A stretch of DNA of 64,000 bases, from contig NC_081412.1 in assembly GCF_030272615.1 (NCBI RefSeq), positions 24,243,860 to 24,307,859 of the forward strand. Reading direction: 5' to 3'. The position numbers and the translations under genes are program-made. Position 1 is the first letter of the stretch; every line of letters begins with the position of its first letter. Positions 1 through 11,714 of this stretch are shown here, piece by piece. The notes beneath the pieces are model-generated. The model ran no database searches and was not told the DNA's origin. It saw nothing but the letters and a program-made list of their open reading frames with translations. The DNA is from Cryptomeria japonica (lineage: Eukaryota; Streptophyta; Pinopsida; Cupressales; Cupressaceae).

Positions 1-404
1 TTTGGAAATTGAATTTAATTAAATAATAAAGATTATTCAAATTAAAGAATTAAAATCACAATTAATTAAATAATAAATATTTATTTAATATTTAGGAAAG
101 GGTTAATGATTAATTGATTATAGATAGAAATTGAAAATGAATTTATTTAAATAATAAAGATTATTTAAATTGAAGGATTAATAATCACAATTAATTAAAT
201 AATAAATGTTTCATTAACATTAGAAAATGGTTTAAATGATTAAATCATGATAGAATTGAAATAGAAATAATTAGTAAGATTATAGAAGAAATATGAAACT
301 TAGAAGAATAAGCTTAACTAGCTTAATTAAATAATTAAAGACTTATTTAACTAATTAGAGGAATAACTAGTACATGATCAATGAGATATTTTTAGGTGTC
401 TACA
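1..404 (-). repeat. 3' LTR of Ty3-A (runs off the window)
   Basis: AT-rich LTR on the minus strand. Its first bases are the complement of ...AGGTGTCTACA at 404, so the LTR reads TGTAGACACCTAAAA. Blocks of alternating TTAATTAAATAA and TATTTA dominate. Bases 191-404 are repeated almost unchanged at 44545-44767. The end of the LTR lies upstream of the window. Confidence 0.85.
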
Positions 405-420
405 TTTTCCCCTCTTTGAG
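405..420 (-). other. Polypurine tract of Ty3-A
   Basis: On the minus strand this reads CTCAAAGAGGGGAAAA and abuts the LTR start TGTAGACACC. The same tract occurs at the equivalent place in Ty3-C (15665-15680) and Ty3-B (43186-43199). This is the usual primer site for plus-strand DNA synthesis in LTR elements. Confidence 0.85.
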
Positions 421-3054
421 ACAATGTCGGAATGATGTTGTTTCAAAGAAAACGAAAAAATTTATGCCCCATCGGCGCTTAGGGTGTAATGCCCCCTCAA
501 GAGATTGTTTATGCATTAAAAGTATGAATGATCTCTCGAATGAAGAAGAATGTGAGATAGAAGAATAGTTATTTGATGAGAGATAGAGATAGGTGATGTG
601 AAGATGGTATTGAGATAGAATATGAGAGAATGAAACTTAGAATGAAATAGAAGGAAATATGAGAATTAAAAGCAATTGAGGATGATTGATATGAGATGAT
701 AGATTGATAATGATAGACTGAAAATAAAAATGATGGTTCTCACGAACTTTTGTGCCTTTATTTATAGTGCAATATATATTCATCATTGAGCCTTATTATG
801 TAACAATAGAGCTTAGTCAGGGTATAAGGAACCAAGATGTAAAGATATCTCATTGAAGAAACAAACACGTAGCAGACAAGGAGTGAACCCTCCATTATGA
901 GAATAATGTCAGGGGTCAAGATATGTGGGATAGTCACAAGCATAACTATCCTTGACTTTTACATAGGATATTTGTCGAATGAACATACAAACACAAACAC
1001 CCACTGGAACTATGTCCCTAGAACTTCATTGGTTCACACCACAAACAACAAACAAAGAAAAAGATCATGACCATCTCGGCTCCTCTAGTCACTTGTGGAC
1101 ATCCTTGAGTAGCATAGGAACATGACCTGTCACCAAATGATAAAAGATAAAAACTAACTAGGACAAAATCAGCAGCCATACTGATCTTGTGCCTTCGTTC
1201 TCAGTTGCTTGATGTGATAGTTGATAATGTCTAATCTCAGAAAGTTGCAGACCCCATTTAAGACTGACCTGTCTGATTTCGAGTGTATCCTCTTTTGTTT
1301 AAGACAAGATAATAATCACTTTATATGGATATTATACGATTGATAAGACAGTTTGATCAATTGATTGCGGATGTTTGACTGGATAGTCGTATCCTTTGTT
1401 AACTTCGTGTGAAGTGTTTGTTGGATATCTACTAGGGTATTTGTTTCTTGTGAGACATTTTATTGCAAGTTTTTTGATTGATTTTTTTATTGTTTTTAGA
1501 TTTTGTAGATTGATATTTGAATGTTTTTGGTAGATTTTTTCAGGACATTATATGGATGTTTTTGGTATTTTTTCAGGACTTTTTATGATGTTTTTGGTTG
1601 ATTTTTTCAAGACACTATATGAATGTTTTTGGTTGATTTTTTCAGGATCTTATTTGAATGTATTTGTATATTTTTTCAAGATTGTATTTGAATGTTTTTG
1701 GATTTTTATGTTTTTCACTATTTTTGGATTTCTATATTTTTCGTTGTTTTGGGATTTTTATGTTTTTCTCTGTTTTTGGATTTTTATGTTTTTCACTGTT
1801 TTGGGATTTTTTATGTTTTTCGATGTTTTTTATGATTTTTTGGATTTTTTCAGGACTTTTTAGGATTTTTAGGATTTTTTTCAAGACATTATATGATTTT
1901 TAGGATTTTTTTAGTTATGCCCCCAGTGTGCAAACCTATATGACATAACGATTTGTAGATTGCATGTGGAGACAATGAATTTTTTACATGACCTATGTTA
2001 ATGCAATATGCATGATGAAGATGCCTTTCCTATTCGAACAAGGATGACTGTGTTTGTTTAGTATTTTGTAATACACCAATTGAATTGGAAGTACAAAACA
2101 TTTCATAGATAAGGATTCAATCGATACTTAAGGTCCCTTGGAACATCCAAATTAACACACTTAGTGACTAGGATTTACAAATGGGGACGTGGAAAACTTC
2201 CCCATTGGTTCTTGAAACTTTCATCTTGTTTTGCCCATGTGTGTGCAAATGAGTTAATTCTTGCTCTTGTGTTCACTAAAGATCCTTAGCATCATATATG
2301 ACTAGCTACATAGATTATCCTAACTTCAAAAGCATCCCGAATAGAGCCTTGCTGCCAACAAGCTTTTAGAGCTCCAACGAGGTTATAGACTCTAATCTCT
2401 CAAATATTGCTCCATTGCCAGCAGGCGTTCATAGACCTGATGGAGTTACTCGTGTGCTCCCATGCTCAAGCTTTTTGTCCCACTATGTATGCATGATATT
2501 TTAGTTATATATCATTTCTCTTTTGTCTTGAGATGAATATTTGGCATAGCATTTTTTCCTTTTTCTTTTCTTGCCTTGACTTGTAAGTAATGAAACCTAC
2601 TTGGGTGTGACAATTACAACGGAGCTGAAGTAGAATTTTAGATTTTTCACTAGTCTTATGATCAACTAGGTGTCTCAAATGAATTAGAGATTTTATTAAT
2701 GTGTTTGAGATATAGAAATTGATAGATTGTGGGTTAACAAGTCTCAAATATTAAAATCACTACCCAACCATAAGTAAAGCGTCGTCACGGGGTAATGTTG
2801 AAAATGAATGACCTTAAGACCTCAATGACTTCATGTCTAAATATCTAAGAAAGGATATGACCCTTGTTTCTCTTGAATGTAAATGGATGATAAACGTGGA
2901 CAATTGCCTTGTATTCTTGATGTTGTTGAATGCTAATGCAATTTTTTTTGCAAATGCAATGCATTTGAAAAGGAAACTATATGTGATGCAGTGCTTTGAA
3001 GAAAATGATATGCAATGCAGAAAGTAAAACCTAAGCTAACCCAGCCCTTAGATA
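421..3054 (-). other. 3' spacer of Ty3-A, no recognisable gene
   Basis: Non-coding spacer between integrase and the 3' LTR. Bases 421-580 resemble the start of the Ty3-C spacer (15684-15880: GTTGTTTCAAAGAA, a TATGCCC block and an AGAGATTG block). Bases 770-1130 resemble 18218-18560 of Ty3-C. The antisense PMD gene that separates these two blocks in Ty3-C is absent here. The region is T-rich (next entry). No long open frame is credible. Confidence 0.6.
1440..1920. repeat. T-rich low-complexity degenerate repeat
   Basis: Many imperfect copies of GATTTTTTCAGGA and GGATTTTTATGTTTTTC follow each other. Open frames here are artefacts of phenylalanine-rich T-runs. Ty3-C and Ty3-B also have homopolymer-rich stretches just past integrase (19220-19370; 38250-38320). 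Confidence 0.8.
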
Positions 3055-4130
3055 TAATATTGTTTAAGGTGAATGTAGTTCATAGGGTTGGGGAGTGGAT
3101 CTCCCTCCATGGTAGCCAAATTGTATGCTCCATTTACTATAGCTCTTGTTATGATAAAAGGACCTAGCTAGTTAGGTTCAAACCTCCCTGGCTTTTCTCG
3201 TTCCTCTAAGTTCCTTTGGTTCTCCTTGAGAAATAGATCTCCCACTTCAAAATTCCTTGGGCGTACTCATTTAATGTAACTCCTTCTCAATATGTTTGAG
3301 TAACCTTGCAAATGATTTAAAGCAGTTTGTCTCTTTTCATCAAACGTTTCAAGCTCTTGTAATCTTGCAACCTGATAGTCTTCCTTTGATATGATGTTTT
3401 TTAAGGAGACTCTTAAAGACCATAGTTTTATTTTAATAGGTAGTATTTCTTATGTAACATAGACCAAGGAATATGGTGTTGCTCATGTAGGGGTACGTAC
3501 TCCTGTTCTATAAGCTCAAAGAGCGGGATTTAAATGGAGATGCCACTCCCATCCTGCATTAGTGACAACTTTATTTAGGATCTTTAATATTGTCTTGTTT
3601 GTTTCCTCTACTTGTCCATTGCTTTGTGGGTAATGTGGTGTTGCAAATCTCTGTTGTATTTAAAAAATTTCACACAATTCTCATTTCTTGATTTTTGAAT
3701 GGACGTCCATTGTTTTTCACTATGCATATTGGAATCCTGTACCGGCAGATAATGTAATTAAGCATGAATTTCTCTATTTGCTTACCAGTGGTGTATGTAA
3801 GGGGGATTGCCTCTACCCATTTAGTAAAATACTCAGTAGTCGTTAAGATGAATTTGTGCCCATTGGAAGAAGTGGGATTAACTTTACCCACTAGATCTAA
3901 CCCCCATTGTGAAAATGGCCATGGTGATGTAAGAGGTTGAAGATCTTGTGTCGGTGCATGAATGAGGTCTCCATGCATTTTACATTGTTTACATTTTTGT
4001 ACATATATATTGACATCATTTTCCATAGTTGGCCAGTAGTATCCAGTTCTTAACAATTTCTTTGATAGTGGCGGGCCACTTTAATGCACCCCACAAATTC
4101 CATCATGTACCTCTTTTACGGCAAGTTATG
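3055..4130 (-). pseudogene. Integrase of Ty3-A (decayed)
   Basis: Ty3/gypsy integrase, which joins element cDNA to host DNA. The clearest part is the 128-residue segment at 4056-3670. It has the zinc-binding end (GYYWPTM, CKQCKMHGD), the core start WGLDLVGKV with the first catalytic Asp, and TEYFTKWVEAIPL. At the second catalytic site the usual DNG reads NNG (KNNGRPF), so this Asp is lost. Beyond 3670 the core and the C-terminal GPY/F-like part continue to about 3060 only with frameshifts and stops. It follows RNase H in the normal Ty3 order. Confidence 0.85.
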
Positions 4131-4559
4131 CTTCCACTTCATTGATACAATAGAGAAGGGTGCCATCAAAGCCCTTTCTATACAATGTGTTAGAAATAAT
4201 AGTGTTTCTAGATGCATGACGAATAAAAGTTTTCTTTTGATTTCTAGACAAATCCAGAGACATATATTGAGTATGTAAGTATGCATATATCTCACTATAC
4301 CATGGGGATTCAGGACCCACAATACACATACATATTTTGATGAGGGAATCTCATATCCCGGTATCATCAATTTTTCTACAATAAACTCAAACTGAGCTTC
4401 GTTATTAGGCATATTTAGTAGAGACCCTATTGTAACCATAGCGTCGGCTGCCTTGTTCTGTATCCTTGGAATCTATTCAAAAGTGATGTAACTGATAATT
4501 TCTTTGTAATATTCTACCCTTTTTTTATAAGGCAGCAATTTATCATCTTTTGTGTTATA

Positions 4560-4877
4560 GTCATCATTGACTTGATTTTTAATCAGCTATAAATCACCGT
4601 AGACTTGTAATTATTTTATCCTCCACTGTACATCGGTACGAAGTCCTATGATGAGAGCTTCATATTCAGCAATATTGTCCGTACAAGGAAAATTTATTCT
4701 CAATGAATTAGGGATAGAATCGCCTTGATGGGTGATGAAAAGAATCCCAGCTCCAGCTCCATGATTTGTATAGGATCCGTCAAAGTACAATTTCCACATG
4801 GTAGATGTTGTCAATGTAAACACATATTCATCAGGAAATTCTATTAGTAACGGGTGGTTGTCTTGCAAGGGAGCCAC
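4560..4877 (-). pseudogene. RNase H domain of Ty3-A
   Basis: Element RNase H, which removes template RNA during reverse transcription. Visible motifs are LYFDGSYTNHGAGAGI (first acidic residue in FDG) and NIAEYEALIIGL (second, Glu). The domain then breaks off in stops before the last Asp/His part. It lies directly after the RT connection domain. Bases 4130-4560 hold remnants of the RNase H end and the following linker, without a usable frame. Confidence 0.8.
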
Positions 4878-4883
4878 TACTAA

Positions 4884-5960
4884 CTAATCTGCTATAATCT
4901 GCCCTTTGATTGCCTTTTTGTCCACATACTCTATATCAAACTCACTTAAAATCATGACTCGCTTAGTCAGTCTTCTAGTCAATCTTGCTCTACTTAACAA
5001 ATATTTGAGTGGATCAAAACGTGCGATAAGTTGGACTTTGTGACTCAGCATATAATGTCTAAGTTTCTGAGATGCGAAGATCACTACTAGACATGCTCGT
5101 CTATAGGAGTATAATTAAGCTCATATCCAATTAGGGTTCTACTTATATAGTAGATTTCTCTTTCCTTTCCTTGATCATCATGTTGTGCCAACAAGGCTCC
5201 TAAAGATGAGTTTGTTTTTTATATATATAGTAATAGGGCCTTTCCTTGAGTAGGTGGAACTAATACTGGAGTATTTAGAAGATAATCTTTTAAAGCTTGA
5301 AGAGATTTTTGGCATTGTTTTGTCCATTTGAAGGTAACTCTTTTTCTCAGTAAATACTGAAATGGATGACATTTATCTCCTAGTTGTGCTATGAACCTTC
5401 TTATAGACTGTAGTCTTCCTTGTAACCCTCTTAACTGCTTAAGTGTTGATGGAGGTTGCATATCCATGATTGCTTTGACCTTTGTAGGGTCTACTTCAAT
5501 TCCTCTATTAGACACAATAAATGCTAAAAGTTTGCCTGTTGTTACACCAAACACACTTTTTGGGGTTTAACTTGACATTGTACTTCTCTAATCGATCAAA
5601 TATCTTTGCAAGGACTTCAAGATGACCTTCTCTTTTCTGTGATTTATCTAGTAGATCATCCACATAGTCTTCCATGATATTGTGGGTCATGTCATGAAAT
5701 AGTATCATCATAGCCCTTTGATATGTTGCTCCTACATTCTTAAGACCAAACAAAATAACTTCCTAGCAGTACGTTCCCCATGGATAGGTAAATGTCATCT
5801 TGTGTTGATCTTCTGGTGCAATCCTAATCTAGTTATATCCTGAGAAACCATCCATTAAAGAAAGCATTTCATTCCTAGCAGTTAAGTCAACTATCATGTC
5901 TATGTTGGGTAATGGGAATCATCCTTAGGACATGATTTGTTTAGATCTCGAAAGTCAGTA
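4884..5960 (-). pseudogene. Reverse transcriptase of Ty3-A
   Basis: RT of the Ty3/gypsy type in several pieces. The fingers/palm part runs from about 5960, with DGFSGYN-like and HKMTFTYPWGTY motifs. The segment 5753-5508 has FGLKNVGATYQRAM and the intact catalytic YVDD (EDYVDDLL), then KIFDRLEKYNVKLNPKKC. The segment 5554-5219 has LLAFIVSNRGIEVDPTKVKAI, LRGLQGRL and RRFIAQL. The connection part is at 5084-4884 (FASQKLRHYMLSHKVQLI, FDIEYVD). Pieces are offset by frameshifts, and in-frame stops occur around 5760-5850. It cannot be translated whole. Confidence 0.9.
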
Positions 5961-7311
5961 CAGATTCTTATGCCCCCAGTGGGCTTAGTCATGGGTATCA
6001 GATTGGATATCTCAATAGGTCGAATGAAGCCCACATCCAGAAGCTTTTGGAGTTCTATTTTGACCAGTAATGCAATCTATGGATGCATATTTCTTAGCTT
6101 TTTTTTGTACAGTTTAATTCCTGGTAGCAATGGTAAATGATGTAACACTAATCCTGGATCTAGGCCTGGCATATCCGCATAGGACTAAGAGAAATTGATA
6201 GTATGTTGTTTGAAAAATTATATGAATTTGTCATTTTCATCCTGGTTCAATAATTTTTCTAAGTGGATATTATGTACAGATTATCCTTCTACTATATTGA
6301 CATCTTTAGTTTCTTCCATGAGTAATATTGAATTCTCTTTTTCAATAGGGAGCTTGTCTAGCTCACTCTTTCCATTGTGATCGCTTTGATCCATATCTTT
6401 TTTCACACAGGCACTTGCCTCTCCAAATTATGTTGCTCTATCCAGGTCTGCAGCAAATCCTGTCTTGTGATCACCTTGTGGAAACCCTTCTCTGACACTA
6501 AGGAATTTTGTAATAGCTTCATCGTTCTCAAACTAATCTATAGTTGGTTTTCCTTCTCGTAGCCAATCAATCAAATGTGAGTGTACAAGGGTTAATTCAT
6601 TGCTCCCTTCTATTGTAACAAATTTTGATAAAATGCATACCTGGTTATTTGAGTGACCTGATATATTTTCATCATCTATAGGTGATTTGTGATCCTTTAT
6701 CATATCAATTGTTCATGCGATGGAATCATGATCAGGTAGGAATTCATAGTCGTGAGAATCTGTCTCACTTTCTATGTATGTTTCAACTTCTGAGGTTGTA
6801 TCCCTTATCTCCTCCTGTACTTGCATTTGATTTTGTTGTAGATTTGTGGGCCTCCTTTGTATGGGGGTTACCCTTCTTAAACCTAGTATAAGTCATTGTA
6901 GTCTTTCTTCGTCTGATTCATTGGGTGGAGCTTGAGTTGTTTCCCTTGGCAAAATTATTAACAACAACCAAGGGTTAGGTTCAATTACTAGTGCTAAGCT
7001 TGTGTCTGTTACCACATTTGCTTGTGTGGATGTTTTAGATACTATACTATTGGGTGACTTAGTGCTAGGTTCTTGTAGAAGTTGTCTCATATCTTCACCA
7101 TCTGATTTCGTACTAGGAGATGTTGGTAATTTCTTGTTTATATGAGATGAAGAGGGAAATACTTGTGTTGACAACTGACTTTGACATATGTACTCTAACG
7201 ATAGCCTTGGTCTGTTCAGTATATCTAGTGTATGTTGTCTTGCTTCTACTATATTTGGTACATGTTTATATCTTAACCCTTGATTCTTTGGATTTTCATT
7301 TGGTACAATGG
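5961..7311 (-). pseudogene. Protease-RT linker of Ty3-A (distal half)
   Basis: Poorly conserved polyprotein linker between protease and RT. The segment at 7311-6893 is open and rich in Ser, Thr, Pro and Asn (PNENPKNQGLRYKHVPN near its start). It continues the segment that ends at 33721, on the far side of the Ty1-1 insertion. A glycine-rich stretch at the junction (DGTTGL on one side, NQGLRY on the other) might be a degenerate G-patch, which some plant Ty3 elements carry; I am not sure. Bases 5961-6890 are decayed, and the short plus-strand frames there are shadows. Confidence 0.6.
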
Positions 7312-7316
7312 GTACT

Positions 7317-9812
7317 TGTTGGCATTGGGTTCTCATTGATGTCAACCGGTAGGAGAGATATATGTGCAACACTATCAAGGAGGAGTACAGGTCGTGATAT
7401 CTTTGATATCACCTTGTGTTGAAGAACACCGGTAAGGTAAAGAAGATGACCCCTAGAGTCACCAGTACACAAGTTGGTGCCTAACTTGCATGGATGGAAA
7501 GTCAGATCAACCAAGTGAGTGGTTTTCATCCTACAAAAGGTCATGGACAGTGTACAAGAAGGATGAGCAAGGTGGTTGGTGTTGTTTGTGCTGAAGAGGT
7601 AGAATGTTACCTAAATCACATCAACACTGGACGAGAAGAATGAAAAAATCACAAGTATGTTGTAAGGTTGTAGAATAGCAGGACTCCCACCTGATGAAGA
7701 TGCAGTCATCATGAGAAGCAATAACTGATAGTGAATGTGCCCACACCGGATCACATGTGTCTATTTGAAGATATGTTACACAAATAGGGAAGTCACATGA
7801 GTACACTGTAGGATGCAAAAGACAAGGTCCACCAGTAAGTGGAGCTTATCTCCTATTATCCATTATGTGCATCATAGTCCCTTGAGATGAGATAGATGAG
7901 GAAAAGGCAGGTGTTTGAAGGTTCACACTGGATCTACTGGTGAATTGAGGGAATGCCTAAAGTGTATGAGATCAAGGTTATGCACTGGACCAACAGAGAA
8001 GGCATGTTGAGATGTCGGTACAGAAGAAGAGTGATGTGTTTGTCATCTTGATAAACTAGTTGAGATATAGTTCGAGCTGATCAAGGAGAAGGCAAGGCAG
8101 AGTAGATGCAAACAGAGGAATGTGACATGACTGAAGGTAGAGTCTAGTGAAGGTTGATGACTTGTGTCATCAAGAGGTTTTACCGGTATGAATATTCACC
8201 AGTAATATGGACAAGGTGCAAATACAGATGATCTCCCACTTGATGGGAATGAGTATGCTATAAATAGACATGTCTAGCGATCGGTTTAGGTGTTCCACTA
8301 ACAGTTCAACAAGTACAGACATGATGAGTGAACCGGTAGAATGTGAGATACCGACAGCGTTAGTAAACCAGCAGAAAAGAGGAACCAATAGAGTGTTTGG
8401 TCGGTGATCCTATTTGGACCGACATGAAGAGCCAAGTTGGCAGTTGGTCGACATGGATGTCACATGGAGTCAAGGTGGCATGCTCGCAGAGATTGGTGAA
8501 TTTCCATGTAGAGATAGGTATCTCTATAGATGTGCATTGAATATGGATCCTATGATTTGTGGATCGGATCAGATAAGTGTGGCTCAAGGAAGAAAGAACG
8601 ACAGAGAAGAATCGGGGAGTTGTTGGCACCTGTATTGAAGCAAGAAGATCGGACTGTGAGAAGCCCTTGAGGAGGAAACAATAGAAACATTAATGGTGCT
8701 TTGATAGAGGCAGGTCAAGATACATGACCGTGTTTGCTACATTAGGAAAACGTGTATTGGAAGGCACGTTATTGGTGGAGTTGTATAGTTGGTTGTCTGG
8801 GAGATCAAATCAGGGAAGATCTGATTAGATTTGGTTTGCCTCGAGGGTGATGAGGAAACCCTAACTGCCTAGATTTTGAATTGGCTTTTGGCAAGAAAAC
8901 CAGTCTATAAATATGCAGGCCAAAGACACAGTTAAGGTGCTACTGAATAGAAGAATATTGCACTGTTGCAAAATGTGTCACTTCTACAGGTAAGAGAAAA
9001 TCAGCCAAGTGCTCAACGAGTATCTCATAAGAGAGTGAGAGTGAGTGAGAATCAAGTTGAAATGTTCAATCAGTAGCAGAGCAGAAGAGAAGGAAGTTGT
9101 AGAGAAGGTAGATAGAAAATCGGCATAGTAGAAGAGAAGGAAGTTATAGAGAAGGTAGATAGAAAACTGGAAGAGTGTAGTACCAGTGAAGAGCAGAGAG
9201 TGAGGAGGAGATCCAAAAGAGAAGAAGAAGAAGAGGAGAGGTGTATTGTTAGGGTTTGCTAGTAGAAGAGTAGCTAGTGAGAGCCGCAGAAGACTGATTC
9301 GATGTAGCAGAGAAGGTATCTCACCGACAGAATAAGGTATATGAAATGGTTGCAAGATTTAATTGTAACAAGATAACTACTTTTGTAATTGATGTTTTCA
9401 TTGTGATCACTGAGTTGTAGCTCGGTGCAAGGGTTGTAGCTCCTTTGGGATGTTTCCCATAAACAAGTTAGGGGTTGGTGCTCCTTGGGTTGGTGCTCTA
9501 AATTAGGGGTTGGTGTTCCTTGGGTTGGTGCCCTAAACATTGTAACAGAGTTTCATTGTGGGGCTGGATTGGAGCAGTAGACTCCAGCAACATTGCTCAC
9601 CGAGGTTTTTCCCATCTTGGGTTTTCCTCGTACATCCTAGTGTTATGAGATGCTTTTTTTGTGTGTGATTATTTTGAGTTGATCTCCTCACTAACATATA
9701 TGTCTCCATTGTGTTAGATCCCATAACCGGTATACACACATAAGTTAGTTAAAAGGAAAAAGATTAAGAACCACTGATTCACCCCCCTCTCAGTGGTGCA
9801 TTATGTCTAACA
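7317..9812 (+). repeat. 5' LTR of Ty1-1
   Basis: Starts TGTTGGCATTGGGT, ends TGTCTAACA and is followed at once by the PBS. It is 2,496 bp long, large for a copia-type LTR. The same order of sequence returns at 13210-13970, 30588-32006 and 33331-33720. It contains a TATA-like box (8906-8913). Short open frames inside it are not credible genes. Confidence 0.92.
8906..8913 (+). promoter_or_regulatory. TATA-like box in Ty1-1 5' LTR
   Basis: CTATAAATATG in a moderately GC setting inside the LTR. It is preserved in the 3' LTR at 31442-31449, as expected for the element promoter in U3. Transcription start is inferred 25-35 bp downstream. Confidence 0.6.
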
Positions 9813-9813
9813 A

Positions 9814-9828
9814 TTGGTATCAGAGCCT
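9814..9828 (+). other. Primer binding site of Ty1-1
   Basis: TTGGTATCAGAGCCT directly after the LTR end. This matches the standard copia PBS, complementary to the 3' end of initiator tRNA-Met. Confidence 0.9.
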
Positions 9829-9858
9829 AGGTTCCTAGCTAGATGAGCTTTCTCTACC

Positions 9859-11714
9859 TTGGGTAGATCCGTTAATAAGGACGCAATGGGTTGTTTAGTG
9901 TCAATCCCTGCTCCTTTGTTTGATGGTACAAACTATTCTATCTGGAGTTCTAGAATTGAAGTCTTCCTATCCTCTCTAGGGTTTGATGTATGGATGTCGG
10001 TTATCAATGGTCTCCCTAAGAATGTCAGTCCTCCCACCATATCTGAAGAAGAAAGAAGCTACATGTGCAATGAAGAAGACATGAAGGCTATATTCAGTGG
10101 GCTCATTGGTGATGTCTCCTCACAGATGGATAAGTGTAAATCAGCAAAGAGTCTATGGGATAGACTAAGGAAGCTCTATGGAAATGAACCCTGCACCACC
10201 GGATCAGTGTGTGGAAGTGAGAAGAACAATGTAGTAGATACATATGTAGATAATAAAGGCAGATCCACTAGCATTCACGGCATTGATGAAGAAGGAACCC
10301 ACCTCTTCATGGCTCAAGGATCTGAAGTTGAGGTGCACACATCTTAAGGTGATAAGGCAAATGAATCCCATCAGTATGATGTGTTTGGAAGTGATGATGA
10401 TGAAGAAGAAGACAAGGCAAATAGATCCAACCATCAGGATCTATATAATAGTGAAGGCAAAGAAGAAGAAGAAGAAGCAAAAGTTGACCTTGAAGAAGAG
10501 CTTATGAATGCACTTAAAGAACTCAATAGAGTCAGAAGGGAATACAAGCTATCCAATAATGCTGCTATACTAGAGCATAACCGGCTGGAAAAATGCCTTG
10601 AAGAAATTGAGAAATACATCTCAAAGTTGAAGACTCAAGAAGAAGGCACCAAGGAATGTCGGTGTGAAGATATAGCATCTAGAATAGAAGTTAAAAATGA
10701 AGAATATCAACAACTGCATGGAGAAATGGAGGTTCTTCGAAATGACCTTGAGAAGTGCCAGGATGAGCTCAAGGTAAGAATCCGGTTTGATGGCAGCAGT
10801 GATGCCTTGGACAAGATGTTGAAGAAGCAAAAGCATGCCAAGGACACTGAATTTTTAGGAAGATTTATCAATGAATGTTCCACCAGCAAGAATGTCTCCC
10901 ATGCTGACAGTCAGTTTGTCTCCTCAAATGGAGAGAACAAAGGCCAAACCTTCACAATGAGAAATTCTCCCCGGAAGAAGGTTGATCTAAATACAATTGG
11001 TGAGGCTTGCAGACAGAAAGGAAGATCGGTGTTGCAAGAAGAAGGAATAATGCAGATCCCAAAGGTAGAGGGAAGATGGGAGAAGACAACTTCACCAGAA
11101 GCAAGAAAAATGATAAAGAAGCAAAGAAGACCTCCTACCGGTAGAGGACAAAGAAAAGTTACCACCCATGGGGCAAAGCAAGTGTGGGAGAAGAAGAGAC
11201 TGGATGAAGAGCTACAAGGAATGGACAACCTAGGGTCCATCCCCAAAGAAGCATAAATGGAGATGCTAAACCTGTAAGATCTCCTCATGCATGGAAAAAT
11301 AAATTTGTAAGTCATATGCCATATTTTACCGGTTACTGTCTTGCATGTAATGCTTATGGCCATAGGAAAGAGGTATGTAGAAAGAGATCTAAAAAGAATA
11401 ATATAGGATCTCATGGACATCATGCATATGAGCAAAATGTATCCAGAAGGAGATACATACATGTCTCCTCTCTGGGTTATGCAAATGTTGTTTGTCATAA
11501 CTGTAATGGCTTTATCCATGGAGTGTTTGAGTGTAGGAAGAGCAACCTGCAATCACATGGTGGTCGGTATAACAACTCTACTCTGCGAAAAAGTGGATAT
11601 AGAGCATATGGAAGTCAAAGACCTACATGGAACCAAAGGATAAATGTCCCTAAAGGAGCAAGAGGTCCATCGGTTTTGGTTTCCAGTCATAGCAACATGA
11701 CCAAAAGAAGATAG
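9859..11714 (+). pseudogene. Gag of Ty1-1 (UBN2-type, coiled coil, two zinc knuckles)
   Basis: Copia Gag, the capsid and nucleocapsid precursor. The N-terminal part (9859-10344) has LFDGTNYSIWSSRIEVFL and SAKSLWDRLRKLYG, typical of copia Gag (DUF4219/UBN2). A single in-frame TAA at 10345 separates it from the following open frame (10348-11256), which is in the same frame: an acidic stretch, then a Glu/Lys-rich coiled coil and a FDGSSDALDKML motif typical of SIRE/Maximus-like elements. A frameshift near 11256 leads to the third part (11316-11714) with CCHC knuckles CLACNAYGHRKEVC and CHNCNGFIHGVFEC. The order fits a SIRE-like Gag. No protease follows. Confidence 0.85.

Noticed and set aside
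1552-1903. Phe-rich open frames on the plus strand
   Set aside because: They arise from T-rich low-complexity repeats in the Ty3-A spacer; there is no domain and no coding pattern.
9859-9900. Copia Gag start at a later ATG
   Set aside because: The upstream ATG at 9859 keeps the frame and lies about 30 bp after the PBS; the later ATG at 9886 is equally possible, so the exact start is open.
10381-11256. Coiled-coil frame as an independent host gene
   Set aside because: It is in frame with the copia Gag start, followed by zinc knuckles and enclosed by LTRs, so it belongs to Gag of Ty1-1.
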